A stretch of DNA of 64,000 nt from Prorocentrum cordatum. Lineage: Eukaryota; Sar; Dinophyceae; Prorocentrales; Prorocentraceae. The stretch spans positions 1 through 64,000 of the forward strand of contig CAUYUJ010020254.1 of assembly GCA_963575745.1 (NCBI GenBank), written 5' to 3'. Below, piece after piece: positions 10,524 to 20,351 of this stretch. Both the position numbers and the translations under genes were made by a program. Within the stretch, counting starts at the first letter, position 1; each line of letters opens with the position of its first letter. The notes beneath the pieces are model-generated. The model was not told the DNA's origin and ran no database searches. It saw only the letters and a program-made list of their open reading frames with translations.

Positions 10524-11495
10524 TCACGAGAAGCCAGCCAAGCCGCCCGTGCCTGGCGGCGGCGGCATGCCGCCCGCCTCTGACTCCTCGGAGCTGTCGG
10601 TCCCCTTGAGGTCGCCGCCAGGGTCGCTGGCCTCGTCGCCGCCATTCTCGCTGCTCGAGCTCTCGATCTTGACGGCGCCCCCTGGCTCATGTGCTGCCTT
10701 GGCCTTCTTGGCCTCTCGCTGGCTCGCGGAGGGCTCGTCCTTCCTCTTCGCGGCTGCAGCCTTCCCCTTCGCGCTTGCCTTGGGCTTCGCTGCTGCCGTC
10801 GGCGCGGGCTCCTCAGGCTGCACCGCCGCTGGCTTGCCGCGCTTCGCCACGGGCTCCTCAGGCTCCTCAGGCCCCTCGTCCTCGCTGTTGGACGCGTTGT
10901 CGCTCTCCTCCGCGTCGGCGGAATCGTCGCCGTCGACCTTCGAAGCTGCCGGCCTGCGAAGCGCCGCCGTCGCCGCGCCCTCGTCCTCGTCCTCGCCCTC
11001 GGCGTCGGCCTTGGGCGCTCCTGCAGCCGCTGCTGGCCTCTTCAGTGCCGTGACCTTCTTCTCCGCCTTGGCGTCGAAGATCTTCTTCTCCGCCTTGGCC
11101 TCCTCGACCGTGAGGCTGCCGTCGGCCATCTTCGGCGCGCGCTCGATCAGCCACGTCTTCGCGTTCTCGTGGCTGTGCTTGTTGAGGGACAGCTGGAGCT
11201 TCTGGCCGCCGTTGATCTTCAGCACGACGCCCTCCTCGCCTGGGTTCAGGCGCTTGTTCTCCACCTTGACGGTGCCGACCGCGCCCTCGAAGACGGCGAG
11301 GGTGTTCGTCGCGGACCGAGCGACAGCGCTCTCGCCGCGCCCCAGGGCCTGCCAGGGGGGGGGGGGGGGGGGGGGCCCCCCGTGGGGGGGGGGGGGGGGG
11401 GGGGTGGGGGGGGGGGGGGGGGGGGGGGGGTGGGGGGGGGGGGGGGGGGGGGGGGGGGCGGGGGGGGGGGGGAGGGGGGGGGGGGGGGGGGGGAA

Positions 11496-11542
<47 letters not shown>

Positions 11543-13119
11543 CCGACCGTCAGCGTGCTCAAGATCGAGATCGCGCCGTCCTTCCAGCGAACCTGCATCG
11601 CGTCGGTGTCGCCGTCGCCAGTCGGCTCGAACGACGCGAAGCCCTGGCTCTCGGACGACGCGCACCGATGCGCGATGCCAGTCGACGGGCCCCAGTCGGC
11701 GTCGACCTTCCGCACGCGCGGAGCCGACGAAGCCGATGAAGCCGCTCCAGCAGATGAAGACGGCGCAGCCTTCTGCAACGCTCTGACCTCGTCGAGCCAC
11801 TTCGGATGCTTGCCAGCGCCAGGGTCCCGCTCCCGCCTCAGCGGGTCGTACAGGTGCCTGCACATGGAGCGCAACCTGTGGATGGTGCAAGAAAATGACT
11901 TCCTCCCCCTCCTCCTCCTCCTCCTCCTCCTCCTCCTCCTTCTCCTGCTCCTCCTCCTCCTCCTCCTCCTCCTCCTTGTCCTCCTCCTCCTCCTCCTCCT
12001 TCTCCTCCTCATCCTCCTCCCCCCTCCTGCTTATCCTGCCCTCGCCCCTCCTCCGAGGAGGAGAGCCGCGGGGGGGTGGTGCCCAGGGATGGAGGAGGGC
12101 GGAGGCTCGGATGGGGGAGGAGGAAGGGGTGGAAGAAAGGGAGATAGGAGGAGAAGGAGGAAGATGAGGATGAGGACGAGGATGAGGATGAGGAGGAGGA
12201 GGAGGAGGAGAAGGAGAAGGAGGAGGTGAGCTGATCGCGACTTTCACCCAATGCACTTTTGAGACATGAGGTCGGCCCACTGCTCCATCTCCTCGTCGGT
12301 CTCGAACTTCCAAGCCTTGCGCTGCGGCTTGGAACCCGACACCGCCTTCTGCGCAGCCATCTGCATGCAGGCGGACCTCATCGTCTCGGGCGAGAAGGCG
12401 AGGTTGTTCGAGACCGCTTCAAGTGCGCCCAGCAACTTGGGCGGGGGGGGGCGTCGCTCGTCGGTCGTCGCACCCGAGGGAGGGGGGGGGAGGACGGACG
12501 AGGGATGGGGGAGGAGGAGGGGGGGAGAGGAGGAGGAGGAGCGGAAGGAGGAGGAGGAGGAGGAGGAGAAGAAGGAGAAGGAATGAGGAATGAGGAGGAG
12601 AAGGAGGAGGAGGGATGCGAGGAGCGAGGAGGGCCAGAAGGAGAAGTCGGAGGAGGATCGAGGAGGGTCAGGAGGATAAGGAGGAGGTGGCGGGGAGGAG
12701 AAGGCTTTGACGCCGCCGTGCCTTTCGACGCCGCCCTCATCCTATCCGTCATCATCTACCCTCCTCCTTCTCCTCATTCTCCTTCTCCTCCTTCTCCTCC
12801 TCCCTCCGCCTCCTCCTTCCCCTCCATCTTCCTCCTCCTCCCCCTTCTCCTTCTCGCCCTTCTTCCCCTCCCGCCCCCAACGACGACGTCGTTTGCCCCG
12901 TGTGTGACCTTCGCGTTGGCCTTGATGCGGCCGAGGGCGATCGCGTCGAGGCAATCGTTGCCTGGGTTGCTGCCGTACTCAAACGAGTCTTTCGACGTGA
13001 TGTGCAGCATGAGCGCATCGCGGCACTCGTCGACTGCTTTGCAGCAGTTTCGAGACATGTACTCGAAAGAAAAAATCCCGAGCGGGCCCATCGGCTCGCC
13101 TCGAGCTCGGCCAAAACGG
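10524..13119 (-). CDS. four-exon hypothetical protein with acidic/basic K/R-R-P-A tail
   Basis: Four minus-strand exons are supported by splice signals that agree in phase. E1 is 13,119-12,909, after CATCGCAG and before GTCACAC (SFEYMSRNCCKAVDECRDAL). E2 is 12,437-12,248, before GTGAAAG (FETDEEMEQWADLMSQKC). E3 is 11,875-11,548, after CATCCACAG and before GTCGGGG (RSMCRHLYDPLRRERDPG, then WKDGAISILSTLT). E4 is 11,348-10,524, after CCTGGCAG (ATNTLAVFEGAVGTVKVENK, LKINGGQKLQLSLNKHSHEN). E1/E2 and E3/E4 join in phase 0; E2/E3 share a Gly codon. The tail alternates acidic stretches with LKRPAAAA, LRRPAA and PKASAKGKAAAAKRKDE, suggesting a nuclear or nucleic-acid-binding protein. K/R-R-P-A motifs are frequent in dinoflagellate proteins. 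The 5' end lies upstream and is not found. No catalytic domain recognised. Confidence 0.68.
11356..11538. repeat. poly-G tract forming a whole intron
   Basis: Nearly pure plus-strand G (about 180 bp) with isolated A, T and C. It fills the intron between exons E3 and E4 of the 10,524-13,119 gene, so the transcript would read poly-C before the CAG acceptor. Length may be affected by sequencing error. Confidence 0.85.
11897..12232. repeat. intronic TCC array and GGA array
   Basis: (TCC)n at 11,903-12,040 and GGA/GAT-rich repeat at 12,050-12,230 make up the intron between E2 and E3. The two halves are complementary. Confidence 0.85.
12438..12890. repeat. intronic GGA array and TCC array
   Basis: (GGA)n at 12,440-12,700 and (TCC)n at 12,757-12,885 fill the intron between E1 and E2, with about 50 bp of unique sequence between them. 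Confidence 0.85.
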
Positions 13120-13149
13120 CTGCGATGAATGAAGGCAGGCCGGGGGAGT

Positions 13150-14645
13150 GGCGAACCTAAGAGGGGAGGGGGGGGGGGGGAGGAAGAAGGAAGGAGGAGA
13201 AGGGAAGGAGATGGGGGGGGGGAGGGCGATCTTACGTTTCGACTGATCACTTTCTCGACACTGCTACTAGTCTCCTCGAGGAGCAGCAGGAGGGGGAGGA
13301 GGAGGAGGAAGAGGAGGAGGAGGAGGAGGAGGAGGAGGAGGAGGAGGAGGAGCCGAGTTTGAGGCCGAGGACCCCCTTCCCCGCCCGCTCGCCCTCCCTG
13401 CCATCGAGGCCCAGTTGAAGCCCGAAAAGCTGATCGAGCCGCGGCTGGATTCACCTCGAATTCGTGGGAGGGCGGGGGGCGGGGTGGGGGAGAGCGGATC
13501 TTACGTTCGACTGATCGTACTACTCTGCACCGCTGCTGCTAGTGTCCTCCTCCTCCTCCTCCCCCTCCTCCTCCTTCTCCTCCTCCTCCTCCTCCTCCTC
13601 CTCTTTCGCTTACTATCCTCATCCATTCCCTCCTCCTCATCCTTTTCTCCCTCCGCCCTGGCCCTCTTGCGACCCTGCGAATCTCCCTCCTCGTCCTTCT
13701 GCCCCCCCCCTCCCCCCTCGCCCAGGCGGTCCGCCTGAGAGGCGCGCGGGCTGCGCCATTGGCGCTGGGCGCCCCTCGCGCGCGGCGCTCGCAGGCTAGC
13801 CAAACGCTGCCAGCGCCGCGCCAGGAGGGAGGGAGGTGGAGGAGGAGGAAGGGGGAGGGGGAGGGGGAGGAGGAGGAGGAGGAGGAGGAGGAGGAGGAGG
13901 AGGAGGAGGAGGAGGAGGAGGGAGAGATGGAGGAGGAGGAGGAGGAGGAGGAGGAGGAGAAGGAGGAGAAAGGAGGAGAGAGAGAGAAGGACAATAAGAA
14001 AATGAGGACTGTGTGTTTTCTTTGCCTCGCCCTCACGGCGCAAGAGTTCTGGCGCCAGAAATATCGAGGCGACGCCAGCCAGGGCGGCGATATTCAAGTT
14101 CAAGTTCGACGAGGAGGATCGGCAAGGCAAAAAAAAAAACACATCCCTCATTCGTCGGAGGGTGATCGCGCTAAAGTCGCGAACCCCCGTTTTAACTTAA
14201 GTTTGCTGTCCCCCTCCTCCGTTCTTTTCCTCCTCCTCCTCCTCCTCCTCCTTCCCTTCTCCTCCTTCTTCCTCTCCCTCTCACTCCTTTTCCTCCTTGT
14301 CCTCCTCCTCGTCCTTCTCCTCCTCCCCCCTCCTTTCCCCCCCCCCTCCCCCTTCCCCTCCGCCCACAATCCTCGGGGTTTCACTTGCCAGCACCTGACA
14401 AAGGAGCTGGTGCTGGTGCAAGGAGGGGCAGACAGTGTGTTCATGAATGCGTCTGCGCGTAGATTCCGCGCTCGTCCTCCTCCTCCTCCTCCTCCTCCTC
14501 CTCCTCCTCCCCCTCCTCCTTTCCCTTCTCTTCCTCCTCCTTCTCCTTCTCCCCCTTCTCCTCCTGCCCCTCCTCCTCTTTCCACTCCCTCCTCCTCCCC
14601 CTCCTCTCCCCCCTCCTCTTCCTTCTCCTCGGCTACCCCCGCGGC
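13150..14645. repeat. series of GGA and TCC blocks with short unique islands
   Basis: GGA at 13,155-13,230, 13,270-13,350 and 13,825-13,990; TCC at 13,545-13,690, 14,215-14,370 and 14,475-14,635. Unique islands lie at about 13,355-13,510, 13,695-13,820, 13,995-14,200 and 14,375-14,470. The islands are open on the minus strand (for example RSSSSNLNLNIAALAGVASI; FVRCWQVKPRGLWAEG) and could be upstream exons of the 10,524-13,119 gene, but splice sites and phase were not resolved. Confidence 0.6.
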
Positions 14646-14769
14646 TTCATTGGCGAGGGCACATAATGAAGCTGAAGAATGTGCCACGCTGGGGTGCGAC
14701 AAGAACAGAACCACGCTGGAGAAATAGCGTTGGTCTGGCTTTCTCCCTCTCTTTCTCTGCCATTGCATA

Positions 14770-15182
14770 GCACAGCATTGCATTGCATAGCATACATACA
14801 TATATGTATACATACATATATATACATATACACATGTATATATACATGTATATATACATGTTTGTATATATATACATATGTATATATATACATATACATG
14901 TATGTATGTATGTATATATATATATGTATATATATATACATATATATACATACATACATACATATATATAACATATACAATGTATTATACATGTAATATT
15001 ATCCATGGTTGTATATATATCCATATGTATATAAGTACATATACATGTATGTGTATGTAAATGTATATATATATATGTATATATATATACATATATATAC
15101 ATACATACATACATATATATATATATATCATGTGCATAGCATTGCATAGCAGTGCATAGCAAAGCATAGCATTGTATTGCAT
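14770..15182. repeat. compound TATA/CATA microsatellite with GCATAGCATT flanks
   Basis: An ATAC/ATAT-rich microsatellite (14,800-15,130) made largely of self-complementary TATATACATATA words is bracketed by GCATAGCATTGCAT repeats on both sides (14,760-14,795 and 15,130-15,180). Frames through it (Tyr/Ile/Met runs) are artefacts. Confidence 0.9.
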
Positions 15183-15183
15183 C

Positions 15184-15252
15184 ACATATGTGTTGAAGTG
15201 TTCAAGTGTTGAAGTTTTGAAGTGTTGCGGTTGAAGTGTTCAAGTGTTGCCG
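15184..15252. repeat. TGTTGAAG-type short tandem repeat
   Basis: Imperfect 8-9 bp units (TGTTGAAG / TGTTCAAG) repeat about seven times. A 20-bp CGGCCTCGAGATGACTCG word then occurs twice (15,251-15,299) before the Copia-like coding sequence begins. Confidence 0.8.
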
Positions 15253-15314
15253 GCCTCGAGATGACTCGGCCAGTTTCTCCGGCCTCGAGATGACTCGAGC
15301 CGTTCTTGAGCTAA

Positions 15315-16772
15315 CCGCAGCAAGTCTCGGACCTCTGGGTTGTCGGCTCAGAAGACATCCAGCCCGGAGCGGCGGACTGTGACTCGGCGGCGGCCACTTT
15401 CGCTCGACAACACCGGATCAGGGAGGCCGCCCGGAGATCGCTCGCTGCTCTCGACGCTCGCTCGAGACTTGCTGAGGCGTCGCTGGCCAGGAAGCACGTG
15501 GACCGCTCCTTTTTCCCGGGCCAGTGGGTCTACGTGTTTCGTCGTATCACGTCGTCGAACCGATCCCACTCGCTGCAGAGGGACAGGTGGACGGGACCTG
15601 GGGTGGTGGTGCTTCAGTCCGGGGGCCCCGGGGGAACCGTCTGGGTGGCGATGCGGGCACGATTGCTCAAGTGTTCGGCCGAGCAGGTGCGGCCTGCGAC
15701 GCGCTGCGAAACTTTGGGAGCCGAGCTCCTCGAGAGCTCGAGTTTTGACCGATTGCGCGAGCAGATTAAGAATCCCGCTCGGCGATCCGGCGCCATTGAC
15801 GTGGCAGCTGAGGGCCCCCCTCCTCCTCCCGAGGCATGGGACGTGCCCGAGGTCTCTGCTGCCGCGCCGCCGTCCCCGGAGACCCGCGCGCTGTCCGAGG
15901 CCAGGATCGAGGGTGCGGCGCGGGCCCGCGAGCCCGCCCCCAGCGTCGGCAGCGCAGACGCCACTGGTCTCCCGTCGGGACCGGCGATGTCTCGCATGAT
16001 GTCCGGGGGTTCTTCCGCGTCAGTAGGGCCCGCCTTGGAAGCTGGAGGATCGGCCCCGAGGGGGCCTGGCTCGGTCCCCCGCCGGCCCGAAGCGGACACC
16101 GCCGGATCCCACGAGCGCGGGGGGCCCCCTTTTCAGCGCCCGCGGCTCACGCCTATAGAAGAGGCCCCCCCCGCCCCGGGAGCCGCCCTTAGAGCTGTGC
16201 GCGAGAGAGAAGCGGCGACCGAGCTCCCGGAGGACCTTCGCAGGGCTCTGGACGCTCCGGCTCCGCCTCCCCAGCCTGTGGATCTGAGGAGATACGTCAG
16301 TCGAGGTGCCGACGCCAGGGGCCCCGTCGGGGGTCGGAGCGGATCCGGAGGGAACGATCAGAGGCTGTTTAGACCCATGGGCTCAGGGCGAGAACTTTCC
16401 GTTCCCCGGGCCCGGCGCGCCTCGAGCTCTGCGCCCCCGAGAGACGCGGAGGCCGGGCCAGTCTCCGGGCAGGCCGCGCCTCGAGCTCGATGTCGATCTC
16501 CAGGTCGAACCGAGGCCCTGGAGACCGAGGACCTGTCGCTCCAGGCGGAGATGGAGGGCCCTCATGAGGGCCCGGACCTCTGGGACCAAACTGATGACGA
16601 GCAGGATCGAAAACTGATCGACGAGCTCCGTGAGTGGGGGTCGACGGCCGGAGGCCTCGACCTCTCGACTTTTCTGAATTTGAGCGGTCCAGCCGAGGCC
16701 GAGGACGGCGCGACCTTTGCCGCCGGTGCTTCGGCTGACTCCTCCAAGCCCCCCCAACCCTCGTGGAGCTGA
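15315..16772 (+). CDS. Copia polyprotein fragment: integrase C-terminal tail and linker
   Basis: Open from 15,315 (in-frame stop at 15,312) to TGA at 16,770. There is no ATG near the start; the frame simply enters from a truncated polyprotein. Early residues (RIREAARRSLAALDARSRL, then FFPGQWVYVFRR, RWTGPGVVVL, VWVAMRARLLKCSAEQVRPA) match the pattern after the integrase core of dinoflagellate Copia elements: a helical arm, then a small beta-barrel-like domain ending in R-L-x-x-C-x-x-E-Q-x-R-P. The remaining roughly 300 residues are a Pro/Gly/Ala/Arg-rich linker leading to the RT. The frame ends at a run of seven C (16,749-16,755), where the RT frame takes over. GC content is higher than in the flanking repeats. 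Confidence 0.7.
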   Translation, partial: PQQVSDLWVVGSEDIQPGAADCDSAAATFARQHRIREAARRSLAALDARSRLAEASLARKHVDRSFFPGQWVYVFRRITSSNRSHSLQRDRWTGPGVVVLQSGGPGGTVWVAMRARLLKCSAEQVRPATRCETLGAELLESSSFDRLREQIKNPARRSGAIDVAAEGPPPPPEAWDVPEVSAAAPPSPETRALSEARIEGAARAREPAPSVGSADATGLPSGPAMSRMMSGGSSASVGPALEAGGSAPRGPGSVPRRPEADTAGSHERGGPPFQRPRLTPIEEAPPAPGAALRAVREREAATELPEDLRRALDAPAPPPQPVDLRRYVSRGADARGPVGGRSGSGGNDQRLFRPMGSGRELSVPRARRASSSAPPRDAEAGPVSGQAAPRARCRSPGRTEALETEDLSLQAEMEGPHEGPDLWDQTDDEQDRKLIDELREWGSTAGGLDLSTFLNLSGPAEAEDGATFAAGASADSSKPPQPSWS

Positions 16773-18603
16773 GGTCCGCTGGAAAGACTTGACAGCGGAC
16801 GAGCGCCGCGATTTTGAACAGGCCGATCTTAAGGAATGGCAAGCCATGTTGCCCAAGGGGGCCGTTAGGGTGCTTTCCCGGGAGGAGTCCCGAGCTGTTT
16901 GGAGGAGGCATCCAGACCGGATTCTGAGCTCTAGGATGGTCCGGAGGAAGAAGCCCGTGGAGGGAATTGGGGAGAAGCCAGTCGCGAAGTCCAGGTGGTG
17001 CGTCCACGGCCACCAGGACCCAGTCGGGGAGTCTTTGCGGGTGTATGCCCCGACCCCTCAGACCGAGAGCGTGGTCGTGACGTTGCAGATTATCGCCTCA
17101 CACGGGTGGGCCCTGAACATAGCTGACGCCAAGAATGCGTTTTGCCAGAGCGAGAAGCTGAAACGGCCCAACGGTGCGATATTCGTGGAGCCGTGTCAAG
17201 GCCTGCCGCTCTCTTCGGATCAACTGATCGAGCTAGTTGCACCAGTGTACGGCCTTAACGACGCCCCGCTTCTCTGGCACAGGACGTTGACCGAGTATTT
17301 AGCGACCCTGGGCTTCCCAAAATCGATGCTGGAACCGTGTTCATGGTTGAAGCGTGATCGCTGGGGGGCCCTTGAGGGTCTGATCTTGATCGAAGTTGAC
17401 GACCTGATCGTGGCTGGCACTAAGGAGTTTGTTCCCGGGCCCAGGAAAAGTTTGACTTCCAGATTCCATTTCGGCAAGTGGCAGGAGTCCGAGGCGGACT
17501 ACGGGGGAAGGCACTTTAAGCAGTACAGCGATCGCATTTCTATAGATCAAGAAAAGTACATTCGCGAGCAACTGTCGGTGCTCCATCTGGATAAAAGCCG
17601 CCGGGCCAACGTGGAGGCCCCCCCTACCCCAGGAGAAGTGCGATCATTTAGGGCTGTGATCGCCCAAGTTCAGTGGGTGGCACGTGAATCCAGTCCCGAC
17701 GTAGCGGGCGGAGCCTCCCTGTTAGCTTCCGCGATGCCGCGCCCCACGGTGGCGGATGGATTGATGCTTGTGAAGATATGTCGTTACCTGAAGGCGACTG
17801 CTTCGCAGCGTCTCACCGTGTGGGCCCTGGACCCTCAGTCTCTGTTGTTCGTGACCGCCTCTAACGGGGGGCCCGGGAGCGCGAAACGCGGTGGGGCCCA
17901 AGGGGCTTGGCTGGTCCTGGCGGCCGACTCCGGGATCCGAAACAACATGCGTGCTCGTGTTTCTCTCCTGTCTTGGAGGTCCCAGCGGTTGAAGCGCGCG
18001 GCGGCCTCCACCGTGGCGGCGGAGACTCTTTCTTTTAGCAGCGCTGTGGCGGAAGCCCAGTGGTTGCAAGCGTTGTGGCGCGACGCCGTGCATGGCGATG
18101 TGCCCCGACCCGACTGGTACCAGGCAGCCGCCCCATTCTCGGTCATTTTGTCTCGAGAGTGCTCGCTGGGGGAAAAGGCCGAGGCCCTTTCCGTGGTCGA
18201 TGCAAAGAGTGCGTTTGACACTCTGTCCCGGAACACGGCGGGCTCTCGAGCGGACCCGCGGAATTCAGTGGAGCTGGCGGTAGCGAGAGACAGCATGGCC
18301 AGTATCGGCTCCTCGGTGAGATGGCTTCCCCACGGCCGTATGCCGGCCGACCCCCTTACTCACGCTGACCCGGGCAAGGGGAACCTGGCCCTCCACGATT
18401 TACTTTGCAGGGGGGCCCTGTGCCTGGTTGACGAAGGGGGACATATTAACGAGAGGGCACTCAACCTATCGCTGAAGTCTCGTTCCCGGGGGGCCTTTCG
18501 CAAGGCCCTTATGGACGAGGCCCTGAGGAGAGATGAGGGTGATCGGGGTTCCCCTCATGATCAGAAGCAGGAGGAAGAAGAGGAGAAGGAGGAGGGCGGA
18601 TAA
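16717..18603 (+). CDS. Copia reverse transcriptase and RNase H
   Basis: About 620 residues; the start at 16,717 is only the open-frame limit. RT domain at residues 20-290: WCVHGHQDP, the first catalytic Asp in NIADAKNAF (residue about 137), VYGLNDAPLLWH, and the catalytic EVDDLIVAG box at about 226-234 (VDD in place of the usual YVDD). RNase H follows. AAET retains the Glu; SVVDAKSAFDTL (about 492) and ADPLTH (about 544) retain later Asp residues. The first Asp, normally in a T-D-A-S motif, is missing (VTASNGG at about 378). The protein ends in a Glu-rich run formed by GGA repeat at the 3' edge. It lies one frame away from the preceding 15,315-16,772 frame, with the switch at a C7 run. RVT_2-type identity is secure; activity is not expected. 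Confidence 0.82.
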   Translation: MPPVLRLTPPSPPNPRGAEVRWKDLTADERRDFEQADLKEWQAMLPKGAVRVLSREESRAVWRRHPDRILSSRMVRRKKPVEGIGEKPVAKSRWCVHGHQDPVGESLRVYAPTPQTESVVVTLQIIASHGWALNIADAKNAFCQSEKLKRPNGAIFVEPCQGLPLSSDQLIELVAPVYGLNDAPLLWHRTLTEYLATLGFPKSMLEPCSWLKRDRWGALEGLILIEVDDLIVAGTKEFVPGPRKSLTSRFHFGKWQESEADYGGRHFKQYSDRISIDQEKYIREQLSVLHLDKSRRANVEAPPTPGEVRSFRAVIAQVQWVARESSPDVAGGASLLASAMPRPTVADGLMLVKICRYLKATASQRLTVWALDPQSLLFVTASNGGPGSAKRGGAQGAWLVLAADSGIRNNMRARVSLLSWRSQRLKRAAASTVAAETLSFSSAVAEAQWLQALWRDAVHGDVPRPDWYQAAAPFSVILSRECSLGEKAEALSVVDAKSAFDTLSRNTAGSRADPRNSVELAVARDSMASIGSSVRWLPHGRMPADPLTHADPGKGNLALHDLLCRGALCLVDEGGHINERALNLSLKSRSRGAFRKALMDEALRRDEGDRGSPHDQKQEEEEEKEEGG

Positions 18604-18700
18604 GGAAATAAGGAAAAAGAGGCAGGAAACGCCCTGAGCGCGGCGACGCAGAAGAAGGAGGAGATGGAGGAGGCGAGGAGTAAGGAGCGGAGGAGCCCGC
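18565..18700. repeat. GGA/GAA-rich tract at the 3' edge of the Copia element
   Basis: AGGAGGAAG-type repeats begin inside the last codons of the RT/RNase H frame and continue to about 18,700. The next 350 bp (18,700-19,060) hold no gene I can support. Confidence 0.65.
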
Positions 18701-19066
18701 CCGCGCCGTCGGCCCCCGGAGAGGGCAAGGCTGGCGCTGCGGCAGGACCCATCTTCCTCGGCTACGAAGCCGGTACCGTGGTGTGGGCGGATAGGGGCCC
18801 CGGGGAGTCTAGCACGCTAGAGTTTGGGCCGCTGCCCCCCCTTTCCTCCGAGCCCCCCTCGTCGTGATCCCCTCCCGCGCCCCTCCGTGCTAGCCTCTCT
18901 GGCTTGGAGGCGCCCGTGGCGCCAGGCAGTACCGATGCCCCTCTCCGCGTCCCTTCGCTGATACAAAGGTGCCCATCCTCTCCCCATCTAGCGCCAACAG
19001 TACCCCTTCGCTCGAGCCCCATGTGCGAGGCCTCCAGCGCTCTTCTCCGTTGTAGGGCTCAGGGGG

Positions 19067-19436
19067 TGACAAAAAAAAAAAATGCCCCCCCGTCCGCCCC
19101 CCCCGCTCCCGGCCCCCCCCACCACCCCCCGCTCCCGCGCCCTCCCCCCACGGCCCCCCCCCCCCCCCGCTCCCCGCCCCCCCAGCCCCCGCCCGCACAC
19201 ACCACACCCCACCATCAGAACAGATACGGCCGCACGCTGCAGGGGAGAGAGCGGAGGATAGGAGGAGGAGAGAGGAGGAGGAGGAGGAGAAGGAAGGAAG
19301 GAGGGGGAGGGAGAGGGGGAGAGGAGGAGGAGGAGAGGAGGAGGAGCAGGAGCAGGGAGCAGGAGCAGGAGGAGGAGGAGGAGGAGGAGGAGGAGGGGGA
19401 GGGGGAGGAGGAGGGGGAGGGGGAGGGGGAGGTGTC
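19067..19436. repeat. A12 run, C-rich tract and GGA array
   Basis: A run of 12 A (19,070-19,081), a C-rich tract (19,084-19,195), then imperfect (GGA)n (19,245-19,435). No coding signal. The short A run is not preceded by a recognisable gene. Confidence 0.8.
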
Positions 19437-19584
19437 GAGAGCCCTTGGGGCCGCGGGCTGGAGAGCGGCAGCGTCGGAGGTCTGGGCAGGGGTCCTGGGG
19501 GAAGGGAGCGGGCCGACGTCGCGTGTTCTGTGATGCGGAGGGTTTTGTTGCGGCTGTTTCAGCTGAGCATTTTACGATGGCTAT

Positions 19585-19770
19585 CCATCGGTCGTTGGGA
19601 GTGGGTATTTGGGGAGTCCCAGAGCCCAATCTACCTTTAGCCGCCTTCGTGCTTCTGTGATCGAGTGGCTTCACCGTTTCCGTCCTCTTCAGGGGGCGCG
19701 CGGAAGCCCGATCTGTTTCCAACACCTTCCTATTTCATGGTTCTACTTTTCTCTCCCGACCGATGGGTAC
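19585..19770. repeat. dispersed repeat shared with 50,742-50,920
   Basis: Shared words in the same order include GTGATCGAGTGG, CTCTTCA-GGGG, TTCCAACACCTTCCTATTTC and CGACCGA. Both copies lie downstream of Copia RNase H coding sequence, so this may be a Copia 3' UTR or LTR piece. No matching copy was seen 5' of the Copia coding region. Confidence 0.6.
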
Positions 19771-20192
19771 TCTGATGATTTCAGCTGAGCGTGTCTGATT
19801 TTCTTGTGTGTTGATGCGCCCCCGTGGAGGTTCTCGTCTACACGGCTGGGCGCGGCTTAAGAACTAGGGTCTCGATCCAACGTTTTCAGAGAAAAAGGTA
19901 TCGGGGAAAGGCGTCCTGAGGTTTCTCTGCATATCTAGTCTCCCAGGGCCGTTCCAAGGGCCCAGAGCTGTGGAAAAGATGCCCAGAATGAAAAAGCTGA
20001 TCTGGTGGGAATCCCTGGCTGTCGAGAGCCCCCAGGGATCCCCACGGGTCCTCGACGAAGGCCCGTTCCCTCCCAGGGCCTCTTTTTGGCACATTGCAGG
20101 CGTGGCGCTGGTAACCTGCGATGGCAGCGCCCTGCTGCGGCCCCGCGTCACGGCAAGAGGACTTCTTCCACAAGCGAGGGTCGGCACAAACC

Positions 20193-20351
20193 TTAAGTCG
20201 GGCATGTTCCTCTGCAGGAGGAATTTTCAAAAACAGCTCAAAAAATAGTCTGGGGACGATGCTTCGTGCTCCTTTTGACTATGTCTGAGCATCTCCCGAC
20301 TATATGTTTTATCTCTCTTCCAGCACCCGCCTGTAGAAGGACAGGCCCGAT

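Larger units (their letters stand above)
15315..18603 (+). mobile_element. 5'-truncated Ty1/Copia-type LTR retrotransposon
   Basis: Two overlapping plus-strand frames encode, in order, the C-terminal tail of an integrase-like region, a Copia reverse transcriptase (RVT_2 type) and RNase H. Gag, protease and the integrase catalytic core are absent, because the coding sequence starts after an in-frame stop at 15,312. No pair of LTRs is evident. A 180-bp segment about 1 kb downstream (19,585-19,770) recurs next to a second Copia RNase H remnant (50,742-50,920) and may be part of the element's 3' end. The element is inactive as seen: 5' truncated, one frame break, and a missing RNase H aspartate. 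Confidence 0.8.

Noticed and set aside
1615-14645. Many long reading frames rich in Ser, Pro, Leu, Glu, Arg or Gly
   Set aside because: They are translations of GGA/TCC, poly-G or similar triplet arrays; homopolymeric runs in every frame and on both strands are expected there.
14783-15185. Tyr/Ile/Met-rich frames in the TATACA microsatellite
   Set aside because: Low-complexity dinucleotide repeat; both strands are open because the words are self-complementary.
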